Shown piece by piece: positions 22,664 to 32,792 of a DNA stretch of 63,660 nucleotides. Each line of letters opens with the position of its first letter. The stretch's first letter is position 1. Below the pieces are notes generated by a model that had not been told where the DNA came from, did not search any database, and worked only from the letters and a program-made list of their open reading frames with translations. This DNA is from Corinectria fuckeliana (Eukaryota; Ascomycota; Sordariomycetes; Hypocreales; Nectriaceae), in contig WPDH01000122.1 in the NCBI GenBank assembly GCA_019137255.1, positions 1 through 63,660 on the forward strand, given 5' to 3'. Made by a program: the position numbers and the translations under genes.

Positions 22664-23623
22664 ATGGCGCCAATGAACGAACAAAATCTCAATTGCAGTA
22701 GTAATTACGGCGAGGTCGTTCTCCAGCAGGTCAACGTCCTTGCCTCCTGCTACATTGTCGATTCCACTGTCAGCCTCAAGGGCCTCCACTACTGCACTAC
22801 CGGGGTTGCCGGTAAGTCGCACTCCTCCGATTCGATGGCTTCGACTCAACAATACTGACTCACTCTTCCAGGAGCCGAGTGGTATTCCTGAGGTCCCTTC
22901 CTCAGGACTACCATCCCCTCCGACAAGCCCCCCCCTCGCCGCACTAACCTCGTCAAACGAGCTCGCTCTTCTCCCTAAGAACAAGAAGCGCGAGATCCCA
23001 GGCCGGCGCCTGGGACGACGAGGGGGGGCAGCACTCTCGATCAGGGAAGAATGTGAGAGATTCTTCTGCGAGTCCATGAAGACGGCCTTCCACGGTGAGA
23101 GGAACCCGTCGATGAATGGCTCCGGCCTGTCTGGTGCTTATTTACAAACGCCGCCACCCGATGACCGGCTTCCCGACCACTTCCAAGAAAAGTTCAGTGA
23201 TGATAAGTTGCCGGGCTTTGATATTGAAGCCTGGCTGGAAGTGTGGGACTATGCCGGCGGAGCGAGCTTCCGCGCCTTTGTCGCCAACGACGGAGAGGAG
23301 AAGTCTCTCTTTGTCTTTTTCGACTTCCAAGGCGTCATGGGCCGGGACCTGAAAAAGGCGTATGTGACCCCCGTATTCTGTCATTATTTCCAACAGTTTA
23401 CTAACGTGTGTGTAGTCTCATGGCCCTTATCGAACTTGCCGACGGTCCACTAGACTGTTCTCACGTCGTCACTTGTATAGACAGGCGCATTCCAGCGGAC
23501 GAGGCACAGTTGTTGTCCAAGAGTCTCCAGTGGGTTGGTTTCGACATGATCACATTGGATCATTGGGCCCACGACCTGGACGTGACGAGTAAGCGCTGGA
23601 TGTTCATGGGCATGGAAATTTAG
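22664..23623 (+). CDS. OAZ: Ornithine decarboxylase antizyme, decoded by +1 programmed frameshifting
   Basis: Frame 0 runs 22664-22811 and 22872-22888, 55 codons ending ...EWYS before UGA at 22889-22891. Skipping one base opens the +1 frame, GAG at 22890 to 23359, then 23416-23623 after a GT/AG intron; the whole is 280 residues. The +1 product has hallmark antizyme features: SIREECERFFCESMKTAF, then VFFDFQGVMGRDLKKALMALIELAD, and the end SKRWMFMGMEI. The UGG-UAU-UCC-UGA context matches the antizyme shift site, where mammals have UGG-UGC-UCC-UGA. Antizyme binds ornithine decarboxylase, sends it to the proteasome without ubiquitin and blocks polyamine uptake; polyamines stimulate the frameshift, closing a feedback loop. 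Neither frame alone is a full protein. Several upstream or non-ATG starts are possible; 22664 is the first ATG in frame 0 after the leader. Confidence 0.95.
22886..22891 (+). promoter_or_regulatory. +1 ribosomal frameshift site UCC-UGA of antizyme
   Basis: TCC at 22886-22888 is the last zero-frame sense codon and TGA at 22889-22891 the zero-frame stop. Conserved antizyme protein sequence continues in the +1 frame from GAG at 22890. Known antizyme genes shift here in a polyamine-dependent way. An intron ends 14 bases upstream. Confidence 0.9.
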
Positions 23624-25965
23624 GTTCCATTCTTTGGAGTTGAAGGGTGATTTTCCCCCTGGTCTCTTTAGTCCTTTCATTCAGTTGCGTTGTCAGTTGG
23701 GTGCGGACCCATTGGTGCGTTTTGTTCACTGCTCTCGAGTCATCGCAGACTTTTTGGTAGCATTTAGGCGTCAAATTGCAAAGCCCATCAAGGTTGGGTG
23801 CATTTTCTTTTACGGGTGACCTGGATTCCCACGGTGATGGGCCTGTGGCGAGTCCTTAGCCGCAAAATTGTCGGTTACTTTTCCATAGCTTCGTCAGGAC
23901 ATATCTTAACGAATAAAATGGATGCTGGCCTTGAATCGTGTAATCTTGAGGGTGAATTGGGAGTAAAACATTGACCCCGTAGGTGTTTGCATTAGTTGAA
24001 TGCTTCGTAAACTAAATGTCGCTTTAACCGCCAGATTAGTTAGCAGTCTGGACATGCGCGTTGTATTTGTAGTATGTTCTAACTGATAGACCCTAGGCCT
24101 AGTCCCTCGGTTCGCTTTAGTGATCCTGCGGCTGCCGTTGAATGGAGTAAAGCTGGAGGTAATGGTGGACCAAGTGCCTAAGTATGGTTGCATCGAAGAC
24201 TTCAAGTTCCTGCTCCGTCTATTAAAGCGCTTCGCGCTTGGTACTTCTGCCGCTAGGTAGCTTACCTACTAGTTACGTCAAGACACACAACGGCAATATA
24301 TGATTGATCCTTGCTGACGGGCATTTTCTGCATGATCTGTATGTATATATTCCTACATGGGAAGGAAATTGGTATTATGCTCTAGCATTTGCTACGGGCC
24401 AATAGGTTGGCCATGATATAGGCTAGTTGTGCGGGCGGTTTGTGGAGACATTATCGGTGGCTAGCCACGCCGACCGGCCTCGTGACTTTAGTTGAGCGTT
24501 TCTGACGCCATTCATCGAGGCCACATGTGACTGGTGTTGTCGTTGACATCAGTGGCAGGGAAAGTACCTAGATACTACTTAGGTACGCAGTATCTCGCGT
24601 CTGCATCTCGTTGATGTACTTTGTCGGTAATAAGTATGTACGGGTAGCAGCAGGGGCGAACAAGCCTGACACTGCCTCTGATGAGGCGATGGCTGCCCTT
24701 GCTCATTTGTCGACGCTGATGCAAACGCTGAGTGAGATGGTGACTTGGGCCCGAAAGGACGCCGAACCCGCTTCACGTCAACTTGGATCCAATGGAACAG
24801 GAAGCAGCTTAGCGGCGAGGGACCAGTCGCTTATCTCCCTGGGAGGGTGGTGAGTATCCACTGATCTGATAGAGTGCGGCTCGAGTCGCGACCCTGCCAG
24901 CCGGCAATCAGCAATCAGCAGCCAGCAGAGAGACAAGCGGTGGCAAGGGGCAGCGGATGAGATGGGCTGTCCACCACGATGCGGCGGTGATTCGGACCGT
25001 ATGACACTTTGGAATCAAGCCACGGTTGCAGCTGAGTGCCGGTGAGGCCTGGCAGGACGAGGCTTAGACAGCCGTGACGAGCCCAAGCAGGGTCAAGGTC
25101 AGGCCAGACATCCGTGGACCCATGGCAGTTATGCGGTGGGTTGTCAACAACCAGGGGCAAGTCACTGACGAGCGTGCGAGCTTAGTTCGTCAAGGGGATA
25201 ATGGATGGTGGAAATGGAACCTTTGGGTCGTTTATTAGTGGATGGGGACGATGTGCTGCGTTGTCTTGGGCTGCTCTGGAGACGGTACTTGGTACATTAG
25301 ATGGGCCGGTGTACTTTGGCAGTACCTGGCGTACGTAGTACTAGTTTGTTGACTGTTGGGACCAGGCCACCGGCGCACCTTGAGAGGGGTTGGTGGTGAT
25401 GAGAAGGATGATGGATGGGTGGATGGATGGATGGATGGCTCTTAAGGTCCGACAGCCCAGTGAGTGAATGACCAAAGTGACTTTCAGTGGACTTGTCCAG
25501 CAGACACGCGAGCCCCCCACTCGCCGATCGCTCCCGACTGCACCGTCTAGATGACGCCGTTGCCCTCTCAGGATATGGATGGGTCACCTCTGCCGCTGGC
25601 CGCCCAGCCCAGATCTCCCGTCCCGTTCCCTCCTTGCTTCTCGCAGGTAGCATCGGCGCTTCGTCTCCCATCATCATCTCGGGAGTACCGTGGTTACCTG
25701 CTCTCTGTTGTTTTCCTCCCTCTTCTGTCGAGGACATCGTCTCCTCTTCCGGCGCGTGCTTTGGGGCTGATCCAGTAACACGGTGCTACTGCGTTCGCAT
25801 GCTGCCTCTCCAAGCCCGACAAAGGGGCCCACCGTACGCCTGAACTACCTCCACCTCCACCTACCTCCATTTACACCTACACCTACAACTACACCGTCTT
25901 ATCGTATCATCCCTAATTCAACCAACCTCGCGACATTCGACCGACGCATCCCACAAGCCTCTGTC
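23624..25965. other. Intergenic, 2.3 kb
   Basis: Includes the antizyme 3' flank and an AT-richer stretch to about 24600. A 79-codon ATG frame at 24614-24853 has protein-like composition but no recognised domain. A GGAT microsatellite lies near 25410-25438, and a CCACCT/ACACCT-rich leader precedes the next gene. Confidence 0.45.
25407..25438. repeat. GGAT tetranucleotide microsatellite
   Basis: Imperfect (GATG/GGAT)n run with perfect GGAT units from 25421; simple-sequence repeat. Confidence 0.85.
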
Positions 25966-27696
25966 ATGGCTTTTCACCAGCCGACCCGCCAGCCCATCCA
26001 ACGAGTCGTTCATCCGACCGCTGAGGAGCGGGAGGCGCCGCGGCTGGATACGTCCACTGGGCTAGAACAGCGGCAGCAAGAGTCGGAAACATGGGTACTC
26101 TTCGCGCCCACCGACGTAACGACCACGTCATATCTCACCGAGACGGAGCAATCACTTGGCACGCCAGGACAAGAACGTGCGAGTGCCTTGGGCGGTTTGA
26201 ATGCGAGGGCGGCTGCGACATCGGAGGTTGGAGCCGACTCGAGGCCATCCGCCTCTCTTTCCGTCGTCGACGATGGAGATGCCGAGGACGACGCGGAGCT
26301 CGACAGCCTCGACAGCCACTTGCCCGAGTTTCGTTCGTTGCCTGGTATCTTCTCGCAGTCGCACAATGAACCCCAGGAGTCCATGCCCGTCTTCCCTAAT
26401 CACGATGGACTGGGTTCCTTCCGGCTAGATCAGCCAGCTCTGGGATCAGAGGCCCAGGACCAGATATATCAGTTTGAGCGGTTCAACCCGCGACGGCTGC
26501 GCCGCCAAAGAGAGAACCTTGACTTAGCCCAGCTAGACATGGAACACAACCAGGTACAAGACGCGGAGAAGCGACAGAGGATTGAGGCGTGGAGATTAGA
26601 AAACAGCCGTGTGCTTCTGAGTGAGATCCAGCGCGAGACGCGGCGGAGACGGCATTCTCAAACATCACTTCACAGACGCTCATCTTCGACGCCTATACCC
26701 GTTGCCTCGCGACCAGCTCAGGATGCCGAGTCGGACAATATGACATGGCACGATGAGGAGGCGGCACAACCTGCGGCCGAGTCGGAGGGGTTCCTCAGTC
26801 GTATCACCCGCAAAGTCATGCAAGATTTGATGGGTATCGATGAGCGCCTGCTGTCGTTTCTGCTTGGAGAGGCGACCCCCGACACAGAGGAGGAGTTGGC
26901 CGCAACTCCGCGGGCTTCCCAGCTGGGGTTGCAGCCCCCACAATCACCGAATTTCGAGTCTTGGCAACTCGATATGCTCGAGAGGATGTCGAGAGAACTG
27001 GGCCTTCTCGTGAGCCACCTATCTCATCACCCGGGAGCCTTTTCCACATACAGCCGGGTGCAGCAGATGCCGCTGCCTTACGCCGGCCTTCCCATTATTC
27101 CAGAATCCAACATGTCTCATTCTGCTACGGACAACACTCCTCCCACCGCCGACCCTGAGCACTCATCCTTTCCTCAGTTCCATCCGACTATGAAGCCGGC
27201 ATCTCGGCCGATGGACATCCCTGGCCGACCAGCCGAACCATCCGCCGACCCGGTGCAGGCGCCACGGCAGGATATCCCCATGAACAACACCTTTACCCAG
27301 GAAGAATGGGAAAAGGACCTTGACATGAAGCTCGTCTTCCGGTACCTCCGCTCCCGGTTCGCGCCGTCCCGGACCCCCAACCCCCCTAGTTCGGCTACGG
27401 CACACCTGGCCACGCCGGGCAGCACGCAGGACGTTGCAGCTAAGCTGGCCCGGGTACGACAGCACCACCCCCTGGTGTCACGGATGCGTCCCGTGGAGCG
27501 GAGGACGTTCAAGGCGACAACGCCCGCCAGCCCTGTGGCGCTGCGTCACCCAAGTAGCTGCGCGAGCCAGAGCACGAGGCGGTCGGCTCGGCGGAGTAGC
27601 GTTTCGTCGCGACACTACTGGGATATCGGAGGTTCGCTGGGAACGGGCTCGGTGATCGCTTCCAACGGACCGATGGGGAGCTGGGGCGAGGTTTGA
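25966..27696 (+). CDS. Conserved-looking fungal protein of unknown function, 576 residues
   Basis: Single exon from the ATG at 25966, chosen because the in-frame extension upstream has no ATG and reads as CT/CA-rich leader. I do not recognise the family. The chain is mostly polar and probably disordered, but three segments look structured: WVLFAP near residue 40; a long charged helix with FNPRRLRRQRENLDLAQL and EKRQRIEAWRLE in the middle, likely a coiled coil; and ITRKVMQDLMGIDERLLSFLLGE about two thirds along the first half. A short hydrophobic/charged block WEKDLDMKLVFRYLRSRF lies near residue 450. There is no signal peptide or membrane segment. A nuclear or cytoplasmic scaffold role would be guesswork. 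Confidence 0.75.
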   Translation: MAFHQPTRQPIQRVVHPTAEEREAPRLDTSTGLEQRQQESETWVLFAPTDVTTTSYLTETEQSLGTPGQERASALGGLNARAAATSEVGADSRPSASLSVVDDGDAEDDAELDSLDSHLPEFRSLPGIFSQSHNEPQESMPVFPNHDGLGSFRLDQPALGSEAQDQIYQFERFNPRRLRRQRENLDLAQLDMEHNQVQDAEKRQRIEAWRLENSRVLLSEIQRETRRRRHSQTSLHRRSSSTPIPVASRPAQDAESDNMTWHDEEAAQPAAESEGFLSRITRKVMQDLMGIDERLLSFLLGEATPDTEEELAATPRASQLGLQPPQSPNFESWQLDMLERMSRELGLLVSHLSHHPGAFSTYSRVQQMPLPYAGLPIIPESNMSHSATDNTPPTADPEHSSFPQFHPTMKPASRPMDIPGRPAEPSADPVQAPRQDIPMNNTFTQEEWEKDLDMKLVFRYLRSRFAPSRTPNPPSSATAHLATPGSTQDVAAKLARVRQHHPLVSRMRPVERRTFKATTPASPVALRHPSSCASQSTRRSARRSSVSSRHYWDIGGSLGTGSVIASNGPMGSWGEV

Positions 27697-30011
27697 GGTG
27701 CGAGGTACGAGGTAGCAGGCGCTGGCTGAGTTACATCTGTGCGGGCGTACACACGCGCCCGCCACCGTCGAGGAGGAACATAGACGTCATACATAATGGG
27801 GTTATCTGCTTTCATGTATTACTGGACATCGCCGCTGAATTTTTAGATATCTTCTTGGACATACAGGGTTTTGGGACATCTAGGAGCATTATTGGACTTT
27901 TTTTTTGGTATTGAGATATCCACAATTTCTCTTCATGAGTTGTCTTGGACGACGCTGTGACGGGCACTACTAACTATGACATGCCTTGGCGGAGCAACCC
28001 ACGGTCAAATGGGCTAGTGATCTAACAACAAGACAAAACACCAACAGGAGTCTACCACTAAGCTCCTGCGGGTAATTGGAAAACGATTGATGACTGTTAG
28101 ACTAGAACAAGGAGCAATGAGCTGTACGAAGTAGACCTCGTTGGAACTTGGTGGTGACTATCAAAGAAGCTGTCTTAGGTACGGTGTAAGAGCCTTGTAT
28201 CCGAGCATGGGATCTGAGGAAAAGGTTGCGCCACCAAGTTGAGTGGTCTTATTCCGAAATAGGACCGTGAATTTCAACACAGAGAACCTGTAGTTGGACC
28301 ACGAGAATCTTCTACACCAGCCGTTCGTTGTTCAAGGCGACGAGGAATAGATAGATAGGTGTCGCCTCACTCTGCGAGTCGAGCCCAAGTCGCCCGCCCA
28401 GCCGGGGGGAGAAGATGACGCCAAGTTTCAGTCGAGGCCGGGGCATCGACTGGGAGCCAATAGCTGGCGTCGCCTCATGCGGTGGCCGCACTACTTGCAC
28501 ATTCACGCACTGCAGCCCTCCGTCTTCAGCGCCCCCGACCCGGTTCACGATGTCGCCTTTTCGCTACTACGACGGTGGACATGGCACTGCGACTTGCGGA
28601 TTTCTCTTTCTGGGAAAACAATGCTCGTCCGAGTTAGAAGGCCAAGCCAACCAAAAGGCGCGCCCCGAGGAACGCGTTGCAGGGGATGGGATTGGGGCGG
28701 GGGAGCACCCCATTGGCTGGTACTACTTAGGTATGTATCTATGTATGCCCTCCACTGGCTTGGTGTTGGTGCGCTGGTGCTGGGGCTTGTACCTCCTGGA
28801 GAGCGTGCACCGCGTTAAGCACCCGGTTTTGGCGGGGTAGGCAGGAGAGGCAGCTCGCGGAGTGACTTGGGACAGGAACGCGTCGTGAGACAGGGGGAGC
28901 GCTGCTTTAACGTGCGAACCAGCGCGGCACATCAACAAACTCCCAATTGCTGGATAAGAACCTGGGTATCTAAGTAAGTAGGTATTAGGACTCGACCGAG
29001 GGAAGTGCTAGGAGCGTCCTCGGACGTCCTCGGGGATGCCTGTCTCTGAAGGCAACTGACAACTGTGTTGTTATATGTAGGCAGACAGTTGATCGTGGAG
29101 GCCAGCTTACAATACAGTGGACGAAGCTGAGAGCTCCCCCAGCTTTGGGCCTCAACACCAACCAATGGCTTCTCAGTAACCCAACCATAAGCGACCACGA
29201 CAGCTCGTCTGCTTCTCCTAACAAGTACGAATCTCCCCAAGGCAGCCATGCAACTTGCCAAGTACTGCTGCATCGAGTAATGCCTGGGCGCCTGGGCAGT
29301 TGTCGTAACAGGGTGCGCGTTCTAAATACAGGCCGTTGTGCTGTGGAGAAGGCATCCATCCCACTCGTGATCCATCCCCATCCTTGCTCGTTCTTGATCT
29401 CTCCCACCACACACACACCACACACCACTCACCACCCCCGATTCTCTCGCGCCGCCCTGTCGTCGCCGCCCGCCCCGTCCCAAACCGTCCGCTGCAAGCC
29501 TGCAACTGCTCACCCCCGGTCCTAGGCCACAGGCAAGGCACGGCGAGCCCACGCTGCGCAACACGCCGCTCCTCCACCACTTTTCTTCTCGTCCACTCCA
29601 TCTGGTCCGCCTGCGCTTCCTCTCATCTAGCGGAGACCAATCTTCGTCTTGCGCCTGCTATATAAAGCCCCCCCTCGCTCCCCGTCGCGTCGCCGCCTGC
29701 TCCTCTTCCCTTCTGCCATCTGCTCTGGTTCGTGCGCCTTGCCTCGGCATCCACTCCCCCCCCCCTCCACGGACTCGGCGCGCTCGCATGCATGCCTCGA
29801 CGGCCATAACTGACTCCCCGCAGTGCGATGAACTGAACACGGCCGCCCTTCTGCCTGCGACCCAGCTGGGCCTGGTTGGGCTTGTGATACCTCCACGGAC
29901 TTGATCTTGCCGTCCGTCCGTCCGGCTTGCGAACACCCTCCTCCCTCTCGAGGCGCCTCTTCTTTTCCCCCGTCGAGTCTGCCGGCGCGACATGGGCGCC
30001 CGCGGCTTCCA
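27697..30011. other. Intergenic, 2.3 kb, with promoter of the 926-residue protein
   Basis: No supported gene between 27700 and 29600. From about 29380 the sequence becomes CA- and CT-rich, then carries TATATAAA at 29659-29666 and a long pyrimidine-rich leader with a C10 run near 29756-29766, typical of a fungal core promoter. Confidence 0.5.
29659..29666 (+). promoter_or_regulatory. TATA box candidate
   Basis: TATATAAA followed by a CT-rich tract, about 350 bases before the ATG at 30012. Confidence 0.5.
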
Positions 30012-30084
30012 ATGGCGGCACCTCCCTACGATACGTTGCAACTCACCGGCAACCCCTTCGACATCTACAATGACTCGCCCATGA
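29992..30084 (+). promoter_or_regulatory. Overlapping upstream ORF
   Basis: An ATG at 29992 opens a 30-codon frame that ends at TGA 30082-30084, out of frame with and overlapping the main start at 30012. If the leader contains this ATG, ribosomes using it would bypass the main start, so main translation would rely on leaky scanning. Confidence 0.45.
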
Positions 30085-32792
30085 TCAGGAGTCCCAATCC
30101 CGTTCTGCCCGGAGGCGCTTGCAACTTTGTGGACCTGACCCCAGGTGCCAATGGAGCCAAGTGTGGATGCCGTCGCTTCTGGAGTCGTTGCAATGTAGGC
30201 CACCTGGCCCCGGACCAAACCCATTGGTGTATGTGCAATCACCATGCTTGCTACCACGAGGAAGGAGACCGAGATGGACCGTTTCCCGATGTCCCCATCA
30301 TTGGCCAGGAGAATGAGAAGCCCAGGACAGGCCGAGAACCGTTGAGCCCCGTCATGGACCTGGCCCTAAAGACCCCGTCGGCCGTACCTGGAATGGACTT
30401 TCCAAGCTTCAACGCCGGAGGAGGCCTTTCGTTTGTCAACCGGACCCCCGAGGACGCCGGTCATCATCCCAGGATTCCCGCGAGCCCAACCGCTGGTGCT
30501 TCCATGCCGGATACGTTGAGTTGGGGTGGCCTTATACAGTCACAACCTCACGCCACCCTACTACCCCCAATCCCATCGCAGTGTATGCTGCCTTCCCAAG
30601 GCACCTCCACGACTTCTTCCGCCCAGGCAAAATACCTACGACCCTTTGCCGGAAAGGGTCTCCAGACACTTGGTGGCGTAGTTGGACCCAGACTGCCGCA
30701 GACATATATCCAGGACAGACCACAGGCCATCAAGGAGGCCGCGGCAAACGAAGAATCCGCCGCGCAAGCTGACTCGTTTGTATTTGTTACCCAGGACCAG
30801 TACGACCCAGATACTCCACAGCCGGACACTCCCACACAGGCCGAACCCCGGGCTGCAGTGTCCAATGCCGTGTCACGCCGAGCATTTAAGAATTTGTCGG
30901 AGACCGTCGGCAGCCACGACCAGCGCCTGGATAGGTTGGAGACCGTCTCGTTCCCAGCTCCGGGTCATGAGGAATGTCACGAGAAGCATGACCACGCGGA
31001 TATCCGCATCGCAGATCTGGAGAGCAGAGTTGACGAGGTTGAGAAGCTTGTCAACGACACTACTAGTGTCGCGTCCCGCCGCGGTGACGATGCTAGCTTA
31101 GCATCGGTCTCGACTAATGCCACGAGTCGACCAACTCACTCTCAAGAGCTCTACAGTCAGGTCCAGTCATTGCAAGCTCAGGTTGTTCACCTTCAGTCAC
31201 TGATGCCCTCACCCAACCACCCCTGGGAAGTTGAGGTCGTCTTCCTACCCTTTCCTCTGAAGAGGGTCTGGCAGGACGTCCACGAGTTCAAAACCGAACC
31301 TCTCATCACCAGCGACGACTGGACCCAACTGCCCATGACGCATAGCACCACGACGCTACGGTCTCAGTCGCCCCTCTACGCTGATTGGATCAACTCCGAT
31401 CACGACTCGAAATGGTTGCTGCCCAAGGCCTACAGCGACAAGAGCTTTGTTGATCAGCGACTACGAAGCCGTGGACTAATAAAGACGCTGACGGTTAGGG
31501 GATCAGACGCTAGGAGTGTCGCGACGGCCATGAACTCTACGTTTGGGGGCGTTTTCCGCGAGATGGAGGTGTTCTCGCGCCCGCAAGCCCCCGACCCGCG
31601 CATCACAGCGTTCCTGGGTCTTCAGTCGGCTTGGGTTCCCCTGCGTAAGATTCACAAAGATTCGCGACTCCGGTTCCTCAGTCCGGCTGAGATGGCGACC
31701 CCCGCCATTTGGGATGTGCAGTTCCTTAACTCTATTATGATGAGGTCGTCTGAACCTAGGCTGTTTGTCACCCATCCGGACGCCTATCTCCAGGACTTCC
31801 AGGCCTACGAGACTGGGTGGACCTGGCAAAGACTCAATGAGATGAATCAAGTCCATTCTGAAGCTGGGACATCGCAGACGGGAGCTGGGAAGGACGCTCC
31901 CGAGGCGTGTTGGTCGTGGAACGAACAGCTAGATGAGCCGCCCAGCGCACATACCTCGTTCAGTCCGCGCAACGAGCGGCAGCAGACGTCGTCTTCGCCT
32001 TCACAGCAATACTTCCCGGCCGCTCAGACGTTCAGATCTACGAGCCCCGTGACTGCCCGTCTTCAGTCACCTATGCTGTCGAGCAGAAGGGGCTCACGAC
32101 CGCCTCATATTCGAACCGCGTCCATGCCCATGTCTGGACCAGCTCAAAACTCACCGGCTATCAGCAAGCGGCGGGTCGCCTCATACGGACACAGTCGGCT
32201 GTCCTCTCCCGCTGTGCGCGTCAACTCCCAGTCGGCCATCATGAAGCGCCGTCGGAATACTCGTTCGCCCAGCTATCATCGATTTACCCCGAGATGGACG
32301 GCCTCGCCGAGCCCTATGCCCTTCGGTTTATCTAATCGCCAGCCCGCGCGGGGGACAACGCCGTTTGCGTATGCCACGCCGTACAGTAACGCTCCTCTTC
32401 AGGAAGTCCACGGCGTCCGGGGGAACTGCGTGGTGCGAGCGGCGCCTGAATACGCCTCTGACGACGACCCGGACTTTGAGATGGACATTTATGAGAGCGG
32501 CTCGGAAGGTCTGTATGAAGATGACGAGAGCGTCGCCAGCGTGGAGATGGCACAGGTCGAAGCTAACGACGACGGCGACTCCCAACGCCGGCACCTACCA
32601 GAAGATGAGCCTTGGCCTGGCATCGAGGACCAAGATCACATTTCGGACGGAGAGAACATCGACCCCCGGGAGGCTGACCAAGGCAGCAATGCCAGCAGCC
32701 AGCCGTCCGAGTATCCCAGCACCCAGAACGCATGGCCCGCAGACGATACTGCCGGGTTCCACATTCACGAAGACGACGAGCACCGACCATGA
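30012..32792 (+). CDS. Large fungal protein with Cys/His-rich N-terminus and coiled coil, function unknown
   Basis: Single exon, 926 residues from the ATG at 30012; the in-frame extension to 29901 has no ATG. Near the N-terminus Cys and His cluster: C37, C51, C53, C60, H71, C73, C75, H77, H78, C80 and H82, a spacing that could bind zinc. NPFD occurs at 14-17. A heptad-like helix (IADLESRVDEVEKLVND and later QVQSLQAQVVHLQSL) lies around residues 330-400. The central part, from WEVEVVFLPFPLKRVW to about residue 610, is hydrophobic enough to fold, including GLIKTLTVRGSDA and WDVQFLNSIMM. The rest is Ser/Pro-rich, then acidic. I do not recognise the family; it looks like a conserved nuclear/regulatory protein, but that is inference. 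Confidence 0.8.
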   Translation: MAAPPYDTLQLTGNPFDIYNDSPMIRSPNPVLPGGACNFVDLTPGANGAKCGCRRFWSRCNVGHLAPDQTHWCMCNHHACYHEEGDRDGPFPDVPIIGQENEKPRTGREPLSPVMDLALKTPSAVPGMDFPSFNAGGGLSFVNRTPEDAGHHPRIPASPTAGASMPDTLSWGGLIQSQPHATLLPPIPSQCMLPSQGTSTTSSAQAKYLRPFAGKGLQTLGGVVGPRLPQTYIQDRPQAIKEAAANEESAAQADSFVFVTQDQYDPDTPQPDTPTQAEPRAAVSNAVSRRAFKNLSETVGSHDQRLDRLETVSFPAPGHEECHEKHDHADIRIADLESRVDEVEKLVNDTTSVASRRGDDASLASVSTNATSRPTHSQELYSQVQSLQAQVVHLQSLMPSPNHPWEVEVVFLPFPLKRVWQDVHEFKTEPLITSDDWTQLPMTHSTTTLRSQSPLYADWINSDHDSKWLLPKAYSDKSFVDQRLRSRGLIKTLTVRGSDARSVATAMNSTFGGVFREMEVFSRPQAPDPRITAFLGLQSAWVPLRKIHKDSRLRFLSPAEMATPAIWDVQFLNSIMMRSSEPRLFVTHPDAYLQDFQAYETGWTWQRLNEMNQVHSEAGTSQTGAGKDAPEACWSWNEQLDEPPSAHTSFSPRNERQQTSSSPSQQYFPAAQTFRSTSPVTARLQSPMLSSRRGSRPPHIRTASMPMSGPAQNSPAISKRRVASYGHSRLSSPAVRVNSQSAIMKRRRNTRSPSYHRFTPRWTASPSPMPFGLSNRQPARGTTPFAYATPYSNAPLQEVHGVRGNCVVRAAPEYASDDDPDFEMDIYESGSEGLYEDDESVASVEMAQVEANDDGDSQRRHLPEDEPWPGIEDQDHISDGENIDPREADQGSNASSQPSEYPSTQNAWPADDTAGFHIHEDDEHRP

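Noticed and set aside
22107..22676. 189-codon plus-strand frame before antizyme
   Set aside because: Starts with GTG, is Pro/Ser-rich leader-like sequence and overlaps the antizyme start in another frame.
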